Part shown: piece after piece, positions 20,872 through 32,171 of the stretch | Layout: each line of letters starts with the position of its first letter | Position numbering within the stretch: position 1 is the first letter of the stretch | NCBI GenBank assembly: GCA_963576725.1 | Contig: OY755242.1 | Span: forward strand, 21,759,315-21,823,314 | Direction of reading: 5' to 3' | Length of the DNA: 64,000 bases | Source: Azorinus chamasolen | Lineage: Eukaryota; Mollusca; Bivalvia; Cardiida; Solecurtidae | Made by a program: the position numbers and the translations under genes | Notes under the pieces: generated by a model | What the model saw: only the letters and a program-made list of their open reading frames with translations | The model's database searches: none | What the model was told of the DNA's origin: nothing

Positions 20872-21211
20872 TATATATATAAACAAATTAGTAGACTTTC
20901 GAGAACTTTGGCTAAATTCCGCAAAGCAGAGAGTTGCGTTCTGTTGAAACCTAATTAAATTTCTTACCATGCCATTATGGGATATACTGTCAAAACATAG
21001 TCCACATAATCATTTGTATGGAGAATGCAACACATATGGGTTCCAGACATCTCACCTTCCGGAAACAATAGTCTCTAAATACATGTAACTTTAATGCATT
21101 ATATCGTACATGTAAATATCCATTCACTCATTCAAATAGTTTCTTTCCCTGGAAAGCTTTCACCGGAATCTGTATAATTCGTGGTACATGTTTTATTCCG
21201 ATCAGGATTGA

Positions 21212-21444
21212 TTAACCCTTTCCTCATATAATGGTTCACTTTCTTGCAAACAGAGTAGACCCACATCTGACGGCTCCTTTGATTAAAGTCTGCTCAATTT
21301 GCTTAAGACATGATATAGATCTGATTCTACAGTTTTTGTCAAAGCAAAGAACTCACTTGAACATTTTACATTATGAAAATTCATCTAGTTAATATTAATG
21401 ATGTCATTATTTCTAACATGAATATAGAACAGATAAAGGGTTAA
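21212..21444. mobile_element. Family B MITE
   Basis: TTAACCCTTTCCTCATATAATGG to GAACAGATAAAGGGTTAA; hairpin arm partly deleted (GACGGCTCCTTTGATTAAAG). Confidence 0.85.
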
Positions 21445-21474
21445 ATTACGGAGAAAATGTCTAAACCTTATACA

Positions 21475-21890
21475 ATAAACGCTGTCTTAAGCGGCCATCT
21501 GAAATAGGTATAACTATGGGTTTGTAAGGTAGCTTAATGGAGGTCAAAAGTAATACTGAAAAATCCTATATATCTGCATTACTTTTGCCCTGCATTAAGC
21601 AACTTCATGCTTTTTAAGACTCTTATGTGCAGTGAATGAATGGCGGATTAACCCATTTGCTTCCACGATCTCATATATGGGATATAGGCAAATAGTGTAG
21701 ACTCTGATCAGACACCGCATAATGCGTCATCTGATCAGAGTCTACACTGTTTGCTGATAGAAAGTTCGATGTAAAACAAAACGAAAATGAAAATTTATGT
21801 CAGGCATCCCTAAGATCAAAAATGGTCAAATCCAATGTATAAACATGGAAGAATCCACTGGGTGCAAATGGGTTAAGACAGGTTCTACTG
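21475..21890. mobile_element. Family F MITE split by family I
   Basis: Left part GCTGTCTTAAGCGGCCATC...GACTCTTATGTGCAGTGAATG; right part GACAGGTTCTACTGTA (21876 on). A TTAA-flanked family I element lies between. Confidence 0.8.
21648..21875. mobile_element. Family I MITE inside F
   Basis: TTAACCCATTTGCTTCCACG to GGGTGCAAATGGGTTAA; hairpin AGTGTAGACTCTGATCAGAC / CTGATCAGAGTCTACACTGT. Confidence 0.9.
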
Positions 21891-22072
21891 TAATGCTTAG
21901 CGTGACATGACTTGCAGTATATGTCAAACAGTTTGAATCCAAATAAGGGATAGATAGTGTGTCCATTCAGAAAGAATCCTTATAAATCAATATATAAATC
22001 ACACTACAGATTTACCATGCAAATAGAACTGTATCAGGAATCAATTGTATTTATCGAAATTTACTCATAAGC

Positions 22073-22288
22073 TTAACCCTTTCAGTGCTCAATTTCAAAT
22101 GGATTATTCAGTCAAAGTACAAACAGGTCAAGCTTACCATCTATGAATATTCAGGGCACTTGTAAAAAGGACAAAAAAGTACCATGACAAACACTGGAAA
22201 CCCTGATTGGACTCTAGGGGCCCCTTATCTGGGCCTATACTGTTTGTAAAGGAAATTAGTGACTCGTTTCTCCCACTGAAAGGGTCAA
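22073..22288. mobile_element. Family K element
   Basis: TTAACCCTTTCAGTGCTC to CCACTGAAAGGGTCAA; contains CAAACAGGTCAAGCTTACC. Confidence 0.8.
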
Positions 22289-22353
22289 ATCTAGTGTACA
22301 CCTTTGACACCAATATGACCGAATATGGAGGGCTGAGCGCGAACTATTCAAGC

Positions 22354-22563
22354 TACAGTAAACCTCTCTATAACGGCCACTAAATTGTGTTAATTAGTTG
22401 GCATTTAGGGCAGGTGACTGCTGAAAGCAAGGTGAATGTAAAACAGAACGCTCCTATAGGAGCGTTCTGTTTTACTTTCACCTTGCTTTACGCAGCTACC
22501 TGTCTTTAACACAAAATAATTGATGTAATTTAGTAGTGGCCGTTATAGAGAGGTTTTACTGTA
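22354..22563. mobile_element. Family D MITE, complete
   Basis: TACAGTAAACCTCTCTATAACGGCC and its inverse. A long, almost perfect inner palindrome centres on CGCTCCTATAGGAGCG. Confidence 0.95.
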
Positions 22564-22569
22564 CATTCG

Positions 22570-22770
22570 TTAACCCTTTACTCCATGTGTATGTCTTTCA
22601 ACGTCTATGCGAACAGAGTAGACCTATAGCAACTGTCTGATCAGAGTATTGTTCTGTTTGTTATGGAATAGTATTGATATGATTATACAGTTTCTGCCAA
22701 GGCCAAAATATGCATGTATTCATGCGTCATTATAAAATCAAACATACACGCATATATTAGTGGTGTTATT
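22570..22770. mobile_element. Family B MITE between two D copies
   Basis: TTAACCCTTTACTCCATGTG; half the hairpin is lost; the right side is cut by the next D copy. Confidence 0.7.
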
Positions 22771-22980
22771 GCAGTAAAACCTCTCTATAACGGCCACTAA
22801 ACTAAATCAAATATTTTGTGTTAAAGGCAGATGACTGCTTTTTAAACAAGTTGAAAGTAAAACAGAACGCTCCTATAGGAGCGTTCTGTTATACTTTCAA
22901 CTTGCTTTAAGCAGCCACCTGCCGTAACTACCAACTAATTAACACAATTTAATGGCCGTTATAGAGAGGTTTTACTGTAT
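22771..22980. mobile_element. Family D MITE, complete
   Basis: CAGTAAAACCTCTCTATAACGG to CGTTATAGAGAGGTTTTACTG, same orientation and core as the 22354 copy. Confidence 0.95.
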
Positions 22981-23040
22981 ACCGCATATAGCGCTCTTGT
23001 CACACAGGACAAGTGCGTTCAACCGCGTTTCACATAACCG

Positions 23041-23370
23041 ATCATGAAAATGTCTGCATGTAAACACATATGCGATATGCAATACAACTTGGATTCTCTG
23101 ACAATGCAATATCTACACCCGACCCGTTTGCAAATTGATCTGAAACATGCAGTAACATCGAAACCTGCCCATCGTAACCACTCGGCAGTTTCCGACAAGC
23201 TCGGAAAAGTACGTAGGTGTTCCGATTACGAAACATACCTATATAACTCCGGAGAAGATGGAAGTCACTTGTTTATCAGTTATTGTCCAGCGGAACGGAC
23301 ACTTCCAGATCAATACAGTAACCTCTGGCCGAACTTGAAATGTAAATATTTGCCTCATCAGAATCTGTAG
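23041..23370 (+). other. Unexplained non-repeat stretch with open frames on both strands
   Basis: The plus strand is open for 108 codons from ATG 23044 (including YNSGEDGSHLFISYCPAERT) and the minus strand for 64 codons. No splice context is compelling and no family is recognised. It lies between a family D MITE and a 31-bp tandem array. Probably chance or an old relic. Confidence 0.2.
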
Positions 23371-23509
23371 CTGATTTGATTAACCTTTTACTAATGAATA
23401 TCCATACAACATGATGAGCATAAACTAATTTATCTCTTTTAATTTAAATTTAAAAATAAGAGAATGCATTACCATAGTTAACCGTTCTTTAATGTATTTA
23501 TAAGCCAGT

Positions 23510-23700
23510 AAACCAGAACGTGGTGTATCTATAAGCCAGTAAATCAGAACGTGATGTATCTATAAGCCAGTAAATCAGAACGTGATGTATCTATAAGCCA
23601 GTAAATCAGAACGTGATGTATCTATAAGCCGGTAAATCAGAACGTGATGTATCTATAAGCCAGTAAATCAGAACGTGATCAGACAGTTCACACAGGAACT
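23510..23700. repeat. 31-bp minisatellite in a family B hairpin
   Basis: Six units of GTGATGTATCTATAAGCCAG + TAAATCAGAAC. The array runs into GATCAGACAGTTCACACAGG...CTTGTCTGGGTCTGATC, a family B hairpin. Confidence 0.9.
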
Positions 23701-23984
23701 ATCTTGTCTGGGTCTGATCTTTTCATAAATGCGTAAAAATTACTGAATATTTAAGTACAATGTAAATATTAATAAAATGTAGCAATACTGTATCAAGCCA
23801 GGAAGAGACAATTTATCAGTGGAGACGGGGAAAGCAACACCGGACCTTTACGAGCAGTGTACACAGGTCACATTATCCGGATACCAAGATTTCTCTACAA
23901 ATGCAAACGGAACTGCTTGGTTATATTCAATGACGATTTTGATTGGTTTCGAGCCTGCCAGATTCATTCGTATTTATTCAACCG

Positions 23985-24088
23985 GTTTTCTCCTAGCTCG
24001 ACAAGAGTTCTGAGCTTGCTCAGAATCTGACCAATCAGATACTTGAGAATGATCTCAGCCTCAGACTCAGAAGTTCTATAACCTATAA
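23985..24088. repeat. Short family L foldback
   Basis: GACAAGAGTTCTGAGCTTGC...GACCAATCAGATACTTGAGA; one arm degraded. Confidence 0.55.
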
Positions 24089-24177
24089 AATTGAGCAGAC
24101 ATTATGTTTTCATGGTATGATCACCACCACAATAAAAACTGACAACGAACACTTACAATGCTGGATTTTAGTGTGTA

Positions 24178-24396
24178 ACGCATTCCCTTCTATGCTTTTT
24201 TTAGACCCAACCTCTTTGAATAAATCAACCGAAAAGGAGCATTAACTATAGGAAGGGAGAATTTTAGAATTGTGTACCGGTAGTTTTGAAACCATTCTAA
24301 TAAATAAAGCATTTGCTCCTAAGGAGCAGTGGTTTCAAAATGTGACTTTTATAGAGGCCCCAAAATATGTCACTAGGAGGGAATGTGTTAACTATA
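24178..24396. mobile_element. Family C MITE
   Basis: ACGCATTCCCTTCTATGC...GGAATGTGTTAA; the hairpin right arm is shortened at TTTGCTCCTAAGGAGC. Confidence 0.8.
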
Positions 24397-24742
24397 GCGA
24401 CCATTAAGCAAATAATTACTAGAGGATTTTGAATGACAACAGTGCAGACCCTGATCGGAGGCTCCTGTTTACAATGCTACCGGTATATCACACGATTTCA
24501 TCTTGTTTTGAAAATATTCTTCTGCAAATAGTTTACTTTTAATACAAAATATCAATTGTATCAACAAGATGTTGACCAGACACAGAGTACAAATGGTTAC
24601 GTTTATAAAGATTTCTATTTAAAAATCAATTTTCCTTGAACTCTTCACTGACACACATATTGTCGTCTGCAGAATTGGTTATATGCTACAAATTCCATTG
24701 TTAAAAACTCTCCCATTTTCTTTCATAAAACATAATCAGACT

Positions 24743-24788
24743 AACAAACAGTTTAGATCCTGATGAGATCCAAACTGTCTACAAAGGT
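24743..24788. mobile_element. Family A hairpin without its loop
   Basis: AACAGTTTAGATCCTGATGAGATCCAAACTGT: the GACGCCGAGT arms are precisely missing. Confidence 0.7.
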
Positions 24789-24807
24789 ACCTCCAAAGTT
24801 ACATGTA

Positions 24808-25016
24808 TACTGTAGAACCTGTCTAAGCGCTCATTCATTTACTAAACATATTAGTCTTAAAAGCAGGCGGTTGCTTAATGCAGGGCAAAAGTAATACAGA
24901 AAGCTCCTATAGGAGCATTGTATTACTATTGACCTGTATTAAGCTACCACCTGTCTTACATACCTATTATAAGACATGTTTTTGATTGTCGCTAAAGACA
25001 GGTTCTACTGTACATA
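24808..25016. mobile_element. Family F MITE, complete
   Basis: TACTGTAGAACCTGTCTAAGCG to CGCTAAAGACAGGTTCTACTGTA; core CAGAAAGCTCCTATAGGAGC. Confidence 0.9.
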
Positions 25017-25038
25017 TTGACAGATTTAATTGCCCATA

Positions 25039-25273
25039 ATCCCTTACTTCATAGAGACGCTTTGTGACATCATTGCAAACAAAGTAGACCCAGGTCAGGC
25101 GGCCCTTGTAGGAGCCGTCTGATAAGAGTATGCTTATGGAATTATGCAGATTCGATTCTATAGTACCTGTCATTGTCCGAACATCAGTGATTCATACGCT
25201 GTTGTAAAAAAAAGCTAACAAATATTCATTATGTCATTATTTCCCACAAGATATTCATCAGGTTAAGGGTTAA
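25039..25273. mobile_element. Family B MITE
   Basis: AATCCCTTACTTCATAGAGACGC to GGTTAAGGGTTAA; hairpin GTCAGGCGGCCCTTGTAGG. Confidence 0.8.
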
Positions 25274-25544
25274 GCCATTGTCTAAATATTAACTCATGTT
25301 CTACGGCCCAAAGCAGTATTAGTGTTGTAGAGTTTAAATATTATCTTGACTCGATCATCCCTTTTTGGTTCTGACTAACAAATCAAAGTAGGTATTTTGA
25401 TAGCGGACTGGACGAAAAATATTGTTTACTTTATCGCCACTCATTGTTCTAGTCTGATATTGATGTCTGCTTAAACTTTCTTCTGAATCATTTTTATATT
25501 TGACTGAAATTGTTTATATTTTTTGAGAAATCATTGACCAGAGT

Positions 25545-25640
25545 CCGAAGTTATAAAAATTCTGAGTCTGAGTTCGTTCTCAAGTATTTGATTGGTCAGG
25601 TGCTTGAAAATAATCTCAGACTCGATCAAAAGAGCATCGA
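25545..25640. repeat. Short family L foldback
   Basis: GAGTTCGTTCTCAAGTATTTGATTGG / AATAATCTCAGACTCGATC. Confidence 0.6.
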
Positions 25641-25878
25641 TGCCTGGTGTAAAGCAATCTGGCTTTTTTGTAGTTTCCGCCAGAACTGGAGGTACAACTA
25701 ATATTTTAAGATACTTTTTACAGTACATGTACATGTGTTCCTGATAAAGTTTTTTATGTGTAAGTATAATTTATCTGCCTAACAATTTTCCTGACCTAAG
25801 CACGACCCAGGTTCGTCATTGGCAGCTAAAGTTAAGATATAAATGCAAACATATAATGAACATGTAATTAATAAACCA

Positions 25879-26057
25879 TGGTCCATGCTTATAAAGCTTT
25901 TAGTTGAGTCTGAGTTCGTTCTCAAGTTTTTGATTGGTCAGATTTGAGCCTTTGGCTCAAATCTGACCAATCAAAAGCTTGAGAACCAAAATCTGACCAA
26001 TCAAAATTTTGAGAACAAACTCAGACTCAACTAAAAAGCGTTATCAGCACGGACCCT
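25879..26057. repeat. Family L foldback
   Basis: GGTCCATGCTTATAAAGC ... GTTATCAGCACGGACC, centre GATTTGAGCCTTTGGCTCAA; an extra ACCAAAATCTGACCAATC block in the right arm. Confidence 0.9.
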
Positions 26058-26324
26058 GATCAAAGCTCAAAGAAGAAGAAATTACAGGCAAAACACTCTC
26101 TACAACGATCACTGGAAATATTTCTAAATCTGGGGTTATCTGACAGGCGAGAGCTAAATGCAGGAAAAAAGGTTATGCATACTCCGTGCTTTGTTCTTAC
26201 TTGAGCTTTAAAGAAGTGTATAGTTATTTATTTATTTTGTCGCTTTAGAGAGGTTCGAACAATAACAGCTGTTATCTATTCAAATATACCGCTTCATTTA
26301 CAATAGGAACTTGATAGAAATCTC

Positions 26325-26515
26325 TTTAATTCAGCAAGCGAAATGGTTAGTATCTTTGCTCAACAAGTTTAATGGTTGCTATTTTTAGCTCAACAAGCGA
26401 AATGGCGAAATGGTTACTATCTTAACTCAGCAAACAAAAGGGAAATTTTCCATTTTTAACTCAGCAAGTGAAACTTAAGCTCAGTAAGCGAAATGGTTAC
26501 TATCATTTGCAAATT
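26325..26515. repeat. Degenerate ~40-bp tandem repeat
   Basis: Four to five units around CAGCAAGCGAAATGGTTA. Confidence 0.75.
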
Positions 26516-26689
26516 GAAAACAAGATCCAGACTAACTCGGTGTGTGACCATAATCGAAATCATATGAAACTAAATGATGACTGTACTAGATCAATATAAA
26601 ATCTGATTATACAAGCGACAGTTTTGGATTGTTGACCTCATACGTGCATACATGACTCTTATCCTCTTATTCTCGACCTGACTCGCATT

Positions 26690-26760
26690 TGCAAACAGCT
26701 TGGATCCAGATGAGACGCCGAGGGACTCGGCGTCTCATCAGGATCCAAAGCTGTTTGACA
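26690..26760. mobile_element. Family A MITE, perfect hairpin core
   Basis: TTGGATCCAGATGAGACGCC GAGGGACTC GGCGTCTCATCAGGATCCAA. Confidence 0.9.
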
Positions 26761-26950
26761 TGTGGTAAATTGTTTTTCAATGTTTGATCGAGTCTGAAGA
26801 AATCAAAATTACGCCAGATCCACATTTGAGCAGATATTATTTTTTTCACAGCGAGGTAAGGGCTATGGTATGCAAATCTGAGTGTATGTTGTATTGGGTT
26901 ATTAAATTGGAATTACGCCGCATAATGCCAGCAGAATTTACATAAAGGTT

Positions 26951-27158
26951 AACCCTCTGCATTCTGAGCAAATGTCGTCTGCAAATAATGTCGCCTGCTG
27001 CAATTCTAAAAGCACATTTCTCTTCCATTTCATTCCAAAAGCAGAATCGCGGTGTCAAACAAGTTGGATCTTCATGAGACGTCGAGTTACTCGGCGTCTG
27101 ATCTTGATCCAAACTCATTGCAAAGGTTATTACAAATCCGCCAGTAGGGTAATGAAGG
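26951..27158. mobile_element. Family A MITE
   Basis: TTAACCCTCTGCATTCTGAG; hairpin GGATCTTCATGAGACGTCGAGT / ACTCGGCGTCTGATCTTGATCC; right end GTAGGGTAATGAAGGCTAA. Confidence 0.8.
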
Positions 27159-27461
27159 CTAAACAAAGTTCATATTGAAGTCACGAGATTGATTAACAAT
27201 TCCATTATTAACTTGGTGTTGAATTTTGAAACGAACTTTTTAATTTCATATCAGATTTAAGAGCTGATTAAGTAAATCTCTTTTGAAGAATTAATTCATA
27301 TTTAACAATTACCGCGTTGTTGATAAATTCGAGACAACCATTAGAGTCCTTAGGTAGACCCCAGTTCGGCCAAGAGTTACGGAGTTCTATCAGGATCAAA
27401 ACTGTCTGAAACGGCTTTACAGTTATCCCTCTCTAAACCGAACGTTCAGTTTAGTATAAAA

Positions 27462-27795
27462 TACAGTGCTCCCTCTCTACAACGGCCCTTTCAATAACGA
27501 TTCCCTTCTTACAACAACGCATGTCACTGTTTCCGAAACAACAAGGCTCCAGAAACAACCTTTTCCCATCGTATTTTCTTTATGCCTCCATCAAACCCTA
27601 TGTTGTGACCACTCTTTAGAATCGTCACTTTGTGACGATTCTAAAGAGTGGTCACAACATGGGGTTTGATAGAGGCATAACGGTTTTAGTTCTCGAAATA
27701 CACCTTATCTAGGGATCTGTAAACAAGCTAATTATGTTTGATTTTCCCTCCCTATAACAACTCCCTCTGAACAACAGTAGAGAGGGAGCACTGTA
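27462..27795. mobile_element. Family M MITE, TA-bounded
   Basis: TACAGTGCTCCCTCTCTAC and GTAGAGAGGGAGCACTGTA are perfect terminal inverted repeats. The inner palindrome is AACCCTATGTTGTGACCACT / AGTGGTCACAACATGGGGTT. Fragments of the same core sit at 12815, 18090, 30300 and 34925. Confidence 0.9.
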
Positions 27796-27935
27796 TGTCT
27801 TGGAGACAGCTTAACGCAGGGTAAACGTCGTGCAGAATTCGCCCCTAGGAGCTTTCTGCATTACTTTCACACTGCATTAACTAGTCACCTGCCTAAAATA
27901 ATCTAAGTCCTCCTTTAGATGGGTTTTACTGTTTA
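27796..27935. mobile_element. Family F/G MITE fragment abutting M
   Basis: AGACAGCTTAACGCAGGGTAAAC ... CTAGGAGCTTTCTGCATTAC, right end CTTTAGATGGGTTTTACTG. Confidence 0.65.
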
Positions 27936-28223
27936 TTAAAAATGGAAAAAAGTGTAGATTGGAAACAGTATCACCAGAGGTCTCATGTGTACCGCTATCC
28001 AGATATTTGCTCCAAATCTGATCTATTTTGTTTTACTTATTCATGCACGATTTGCGTGACGGAAAACGGCATGCATGCGGTTTCAAACAACTCTGATCAG
28101 ACACTTCTTAAGAACGCGGTTATTGTTCCTGTTTCAATAAGCTTCGTACGATCAAACACTTCGAAAGAAATTCGTACGAGACTTGACGAGACTTATGTGT
28201 GCGAACGTGTTGAAGAAATGCTC

Positions 28224-28475
28224 TAAACCCTTTCCTTCATATAAACACTTTTCCACACGCATTTGCAAACAAAGTAGACTCCGATCAGACGGCTCCTACA
28301 GGAGCCGTCTGATCACGGTCTGCTCTGTTTGCCAATGGAATTTGATAGATCTGTTTCTTTACTTTCTAAATGGTTACAATGTTTCCTGTTCCATATTTCA
28401 TTATAAACATTTTTGAATATGAATATTCAGTAGGTACAGGAATATGGACTAATTGTAGAACAGGAAAAGGGTTAA
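28224..28475. mobile_element. Family B MITE, full length
   Basis: AAACCCTTTCCTTCATATAAAC to GAACAGGAAAAGGGTTAA; perfect hairpin AGACGGCTCCTACAGGAGCC. Confidence 0.9.
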
Positions 28476-28649
28476 CCCTTTTCCTTATAGAACACAGTTT
28501 ACACGCCTACAGGCAGAGAATGCTTACATGTACACCAGCATACTCTATCAGTCAAACATTAATTTATTATACATGCAGAGAATACTTACACAAGCATACT
28601 CTATCAGCCAAACATAAATATATCACATATAATGCAACAGCGGAACGTG

Positions 28650-28720
28650 TGAGGCAATACTGAGATTCGATCTCACGGCCTCCTGAATAGGAACCAGACG
28701 CTGTACAACTGAGACAATGA
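28650..28720 (-). mobile_element. tRNA-like sequence (SINE head or tRNA relic)
   Basis: On the minus strand a Pol III A box (TCTCAGTTGTACAGCG) lies about 28 bases before a B box (GAGATCGAATCTC). Stems are imperfect and the acceptor arms do not pair, so it is not called as a working tRNA. Confidence 0.5.
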
Positions 28721-29474
28721 ATAAGAATCATTCTTGGATTATTGGATCGCTCTTGTTGAAAATGGATATTTTGGCACTGCAAACCATACATACCCAGATC
28801 AGACACAACGATGTTCAGGGTCTGCATTTTGATATTCATTATTTTTCCGTATAGTGTAGAACCTAATCATATAGTTTAATACATAACTCTATCGACATTA
28901 TTATGTCTGGTCTGTGTCTCCATTGAGGGAGTTGTTACTTCCATTTTAAGGACTTTGGTATGTCGGGGTCTGGAATAGAACCCACGACCTTCCGATCCCA
29001 AAATCAGTTTTTTTGTAGTTTCCGTTCAAGTATTTGAATTGAGAATACAATGTAGTTGTTTTTATCATAATTTTGATCGACGAAGAGCCACTAAGTGTAG
29101 CTGAATTAACTTCCATCCATGAAGAAATTTCCATCCAGACACACTTACCGGTATGCAAACAGTGCAGATTCTGATCAAACTGGAATCTCCATCTGGATCT
29201 ACACAATATGCTACCCCTCCTATTCCGTTTAAGCTGGGCTGTCTAATCAATGTCTGCTTCGCTTATAAAACGATATGCATATATTTTTCTACACTTTCTT
29301 CCTTGGCTAAAATTTCACGTATATAATGCTACTATAAAAAATCAGGCAATTGCACATCTTTACATACATATTCATGAAGGGGAAAGGGTTTAATTAATCA
29401 ATAAGTGGTCTATGAGAGCACTAGTAAGATAGAAAACTCCATTAGCATCGTTAGCAGCTCCGGTCACTCTGCAA

Positions 29475-29717
29475 CAACCCGTTACTCCATAGTGACGTGT
29501 TTTGGCACATTTGCAAACAGAGTAGACCCAGACCAGACGGCTCATGTACGAACCGTTTGATCAGGCTCTGCTCTATTTACTTTTGGAAAAGTATAGATCT
29601 ACTTGTATAATTTCTGTCATGATAAACTATCCTAGTTCGCGATGCAATTATAAAAAAGAATAATATGCAAGCAGACATTGTGTCTAAAATGAATATCCAT
29701 GGTGTGAAGGGCTAAGC
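29475..29717. mobile_element. Family B MITE
   Basis: ACCCGTTACTCCATAGTGACG; hairpin GACCAGACGGCTCATGTACG. Confidence 0.8.
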
Positions 29718-29744
29718 TATCATATCACTTAACACTTTGTTGTT

Positions 29745-29968
29745 TTATCCATTCTCTCCTATTGACGCCTTTTGCCCCTGTAAAGCTCATTCTTTGAAAT
29801 CATTGTTATAAATAGAGCATTTGCTCCATAGGAGCAACAGCTCTGTTTATCACAATAGTGTCAAAACTACTCAATTCTAAAATTCTCCTTTTTTATAGTA
29901 AATGCTACTTTTCGGTAGATTAATTCAAAGAGTTAGGTCTAAAAATAGTCTAGGAGGGAATGGGTTAA
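29745..29968. mobile_element. Family C MITE, inverted
   Basis: CATTCTCTCCTATTGACGCC to GGAGGGAATGGGTTAA; core AGAGCATTTGCTCCATAGGAGC. Confidence 0.85.
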
Positions 29969-30043
29969 GGCTTCTTTATGGAGGTCGCTGTAGAGAGGTT
30001 TTAATGTAAAATATAACCCAGAGGTCCAGATGAGATGCGTACA

Positions 30044-30265
30044 TTAACCCATTTGCTCCCAGTGGATTGTTCCATGTTTATATATTGGATTAGTCTATCT
30101 TTTATCTAAGGGATACCTGGTCTAAATTTGATTTTTTGTTTTATATTGAATTTCCTATCAGCAAACAGTAGACTCTGACCAGACGCCGCATTATGCGGCG
30201 TCTGATCAGAGTCTACACTGTTTGCCTGTGTCCCATATATGTAATCCTGGGAGCAAATGGGTTAA
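30044..30265. mobile_element. Family I MITE, inverted
   Basis: TTAACCCATTTGCTCCCAGTGG to GGGAGCAAATGGGTTAA; hairpin CAGACGCCGCATTATGCGGC. Confidence 0.9.
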
Positions 30266-30289
30266 AACAATTACAGTAATAACGTCTTC

Positions 30290-30385
30290 ATTTCTCCACC
30301 AAACCCTATGTTGTGATTACTCTTCGAGACTATTCTAAACAATGTCCACAACATAGGGTTTGGTGAAGAAATGACAGTTTTAGCA
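30290..30385. mobile_element. Family M core fragment
   Basis: ACCAAACCCTATGTTGTGAT ... CCACAACATAGGGTTTGGTG. Confidence 0.75.
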
Positions 30386-30407
30386 TTTGAATACGCACCT
30401 TTATCAG

Positions 30408-30825
30408 TTGCATTGAGAACCTGTCTTAAACGACCATTAAAAGAGGTTTAAGCTGGGTCTTTATAACAGGTGTTAGCTTTCTGCAGATCGAAAGCTCCAT
30501 TTAGCAACCACCTGATTTAACACTTTCCCTCCTTCTTTGTTTATAACAAATTGCAATGCCTACTGAATATTCATGGACAAAATAGTTATAATAAAATATG
30601 GAAGGTGGAACATTGTAGTCGTTTTAGAAACTAAAGAAACAGATCTCTATCAAATCCCATTAGCAAACAGAGCAGACCCTGATCAGACGGCTCCTATGGG
30701 AGGCGTCTGATCTGGGTCTACTCTGTTTGCAAATGCGTGAAAACACGTATAAATGAGGGAAAAGGTAAATACTCCTATGTTCAAATAAATGAATGGTTGC
30801 TGGAGACTGGTTCTACTGTTTATAA
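30408..30825. mobile_element. Family F MITE split by family B
   Basis: Left GAGAACCTGTCTTAAACGACC up to 30516; right CTCCTATGTTCAAATAAATG ... GACTGGTTCTACTGT from 30771. Confidence 0.75.
30517..30770. mobile_element. Family B MITE, inverted, inside F
   Basis: TTAACACTTTCCCTCC ... GAGGGAAAAGGTAAA; hairpin CAGACGGCTCCTATGGGAGG. Confidence 0.85.
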
Positions 30826-31079
30826 AGCATACGAATGTAAACGAAAATGATATTAAAAATTCGGTGAAAATTTAATATTAAATACATGTACTTGTTTTCC
30901 ACAATATGTCACTAATCTGTTTTATTTGTAAACGGTATCATTACAAACAACGTGCCTAGCAGTTGCCGAGCATCTCGGAACGATCTAAAACCTGTACTTC
31001 AAACATTGTCAAATGTGTTGTCTGCTTTCATCTTTGTTTCGGAATAGTCTTCTCTTTTGCTTAAAAACATAATCACAGC

Positions 31080-31140
31080 ATGAAACTGTTTTTAACTTAA
31101 TGAAACGCAGAATTACTCGGCGTCTCATCCGTAACCAAAT
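31080..31140. mobile_element. Family A MITE remnant
   Basis: AATGAAACGCAGAATTACTCGGCGTCTCATCCG. Confidence 0.5.
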
Positions 31141-31285
31141 AGCTTCACAACTAGCAGTGACAGTGTTATCACTTGTCTTCATCCTTATTTGTTTTGCACG
31201 CGAAGAAATTGTCTGCAAAAAAATGTGTCATTTGCTGCAGTTCTGACACTCGTTTTCGTTATTTCTTTTCAAAGATATATCTAGT

Positions 31286-31350
31286 GTGTCAAACTATTTG
31301 AATTCTGACATGACGCCAAATTGCCCGATGTCTCATCTGGATCTAAGGTT
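31286..31350. mobile_element. Family A MITE core
   Basis: GTGTCAAACTATTTGAATTC ... GATGTCTCATCTGGATC. Confidence 0.65.
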
Positions 31351-31591
31351 TTAACCCTTTCACAGCTATTGTCGCCTTTATGCACCAAGACAAATAGTGC
31401 AGGCCCAGATCAGACGCCGCCTTTTCAAGGCGGCGTCTAATCAGGGACTTCAATTTTTGTCTCAATCTCTGTTTCAATAATGTGCTTTATTCCTTTGAAA
31501 TTTACATTTAGCTCATTTCCTTATTGTACCAAATTATCTAACAAAATTGGATTGCAGACGACAACTAGAAATTTGGCGCCAAAAGAGTTAA
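31351..31591. mobile_element. Family J MITE, full hairpin
   Basis: TTAACCCTTTCACAGCTATTG to GGCGCCAAAAGAGTTAA; hairpin AGACGCCGCCTTTTCAAGGC / GGCGTCTAATCAGGGAC. Confidence 0.9.
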
Positions 31592-32171
31592 TTATGTAAT
31601 AATAATTCCGACGCAAGAGTGCAAATAATTTTAAATGTATATATCGTCTGTATTTAGAAAATCAAGTTGATATAGAAGAGAGCTCCACATCTCGTCAGGC
31701 TGTTGGTCACTCGGGCAAGTTTCTTTAAACCATGACTGAATCGGACGTATGTAAAAAATTAGCAGAAAGTAGTTTACACAAGGTTAATTATTAAGTTTCT
31801 ACTCACCCTGGATCTAGTCCAGCACTGTAACAAATTAAAAGTGTCTTCAAACTTCAGCAAAATTCCATAATTCCATTATCAACCCACTCTGGTATAATTT
31901 CCTTTCTGAAAATGAACTCAAATAAGTCCATATAAACCTATTGTAACTTCAGCAACACAAAATAGAGATGGCTCGGGCCTACAAATAAATCAAACAGCCA
32001 AATAAACAAAACAAAAATCTGATGTCAACTATTCGTCTGATTTAAACAGGAAACAAAGAATATTTCAAGTAAACTTGTCTCCGGTATCGACTGACTGTAT
32101 TATGTATTCGACTGATCGATTGGGACTGATAAATGTGACCTCAATAATGTTTATGAAAGTGCGGACGAAAT
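31592..32171. other. Non-repeat stretch with only a candidate micro-exon
   Basis: No repeat family recognised and no long frame; includes the 18-nt splice-site pair at 31807-31824. Confidence 0.5.
31807..31824 (-). CDS. Candidate 18-nt micro-exon
   Basis: A strong acceptor (TTTTAATTTGTTACAG) and a strong donor (AGG|GTGAGT) face each other across 18 bases on the minus strand. It could follow the 53.9 kb exon in phase (Asn-Ala-Gly-Leu-Asp-Pro-Gly) or be a 5' UTR exon of the LRR gene. Splice sites alone this close may be chance. Confidence 0.2.

Noticed and set aside
27942..28226. 94-codon plus-strand ORF
   Set aside because: No splice context or recognisable family; bounded by MITEs on both sides; treated as chance.
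28961..29000. B-box-like GGTCGTGGGTTCTATTCC on the minus strand as a tRNA
   Set aside because: No A box at proper spacing and no stems; at most an old SINE trace.
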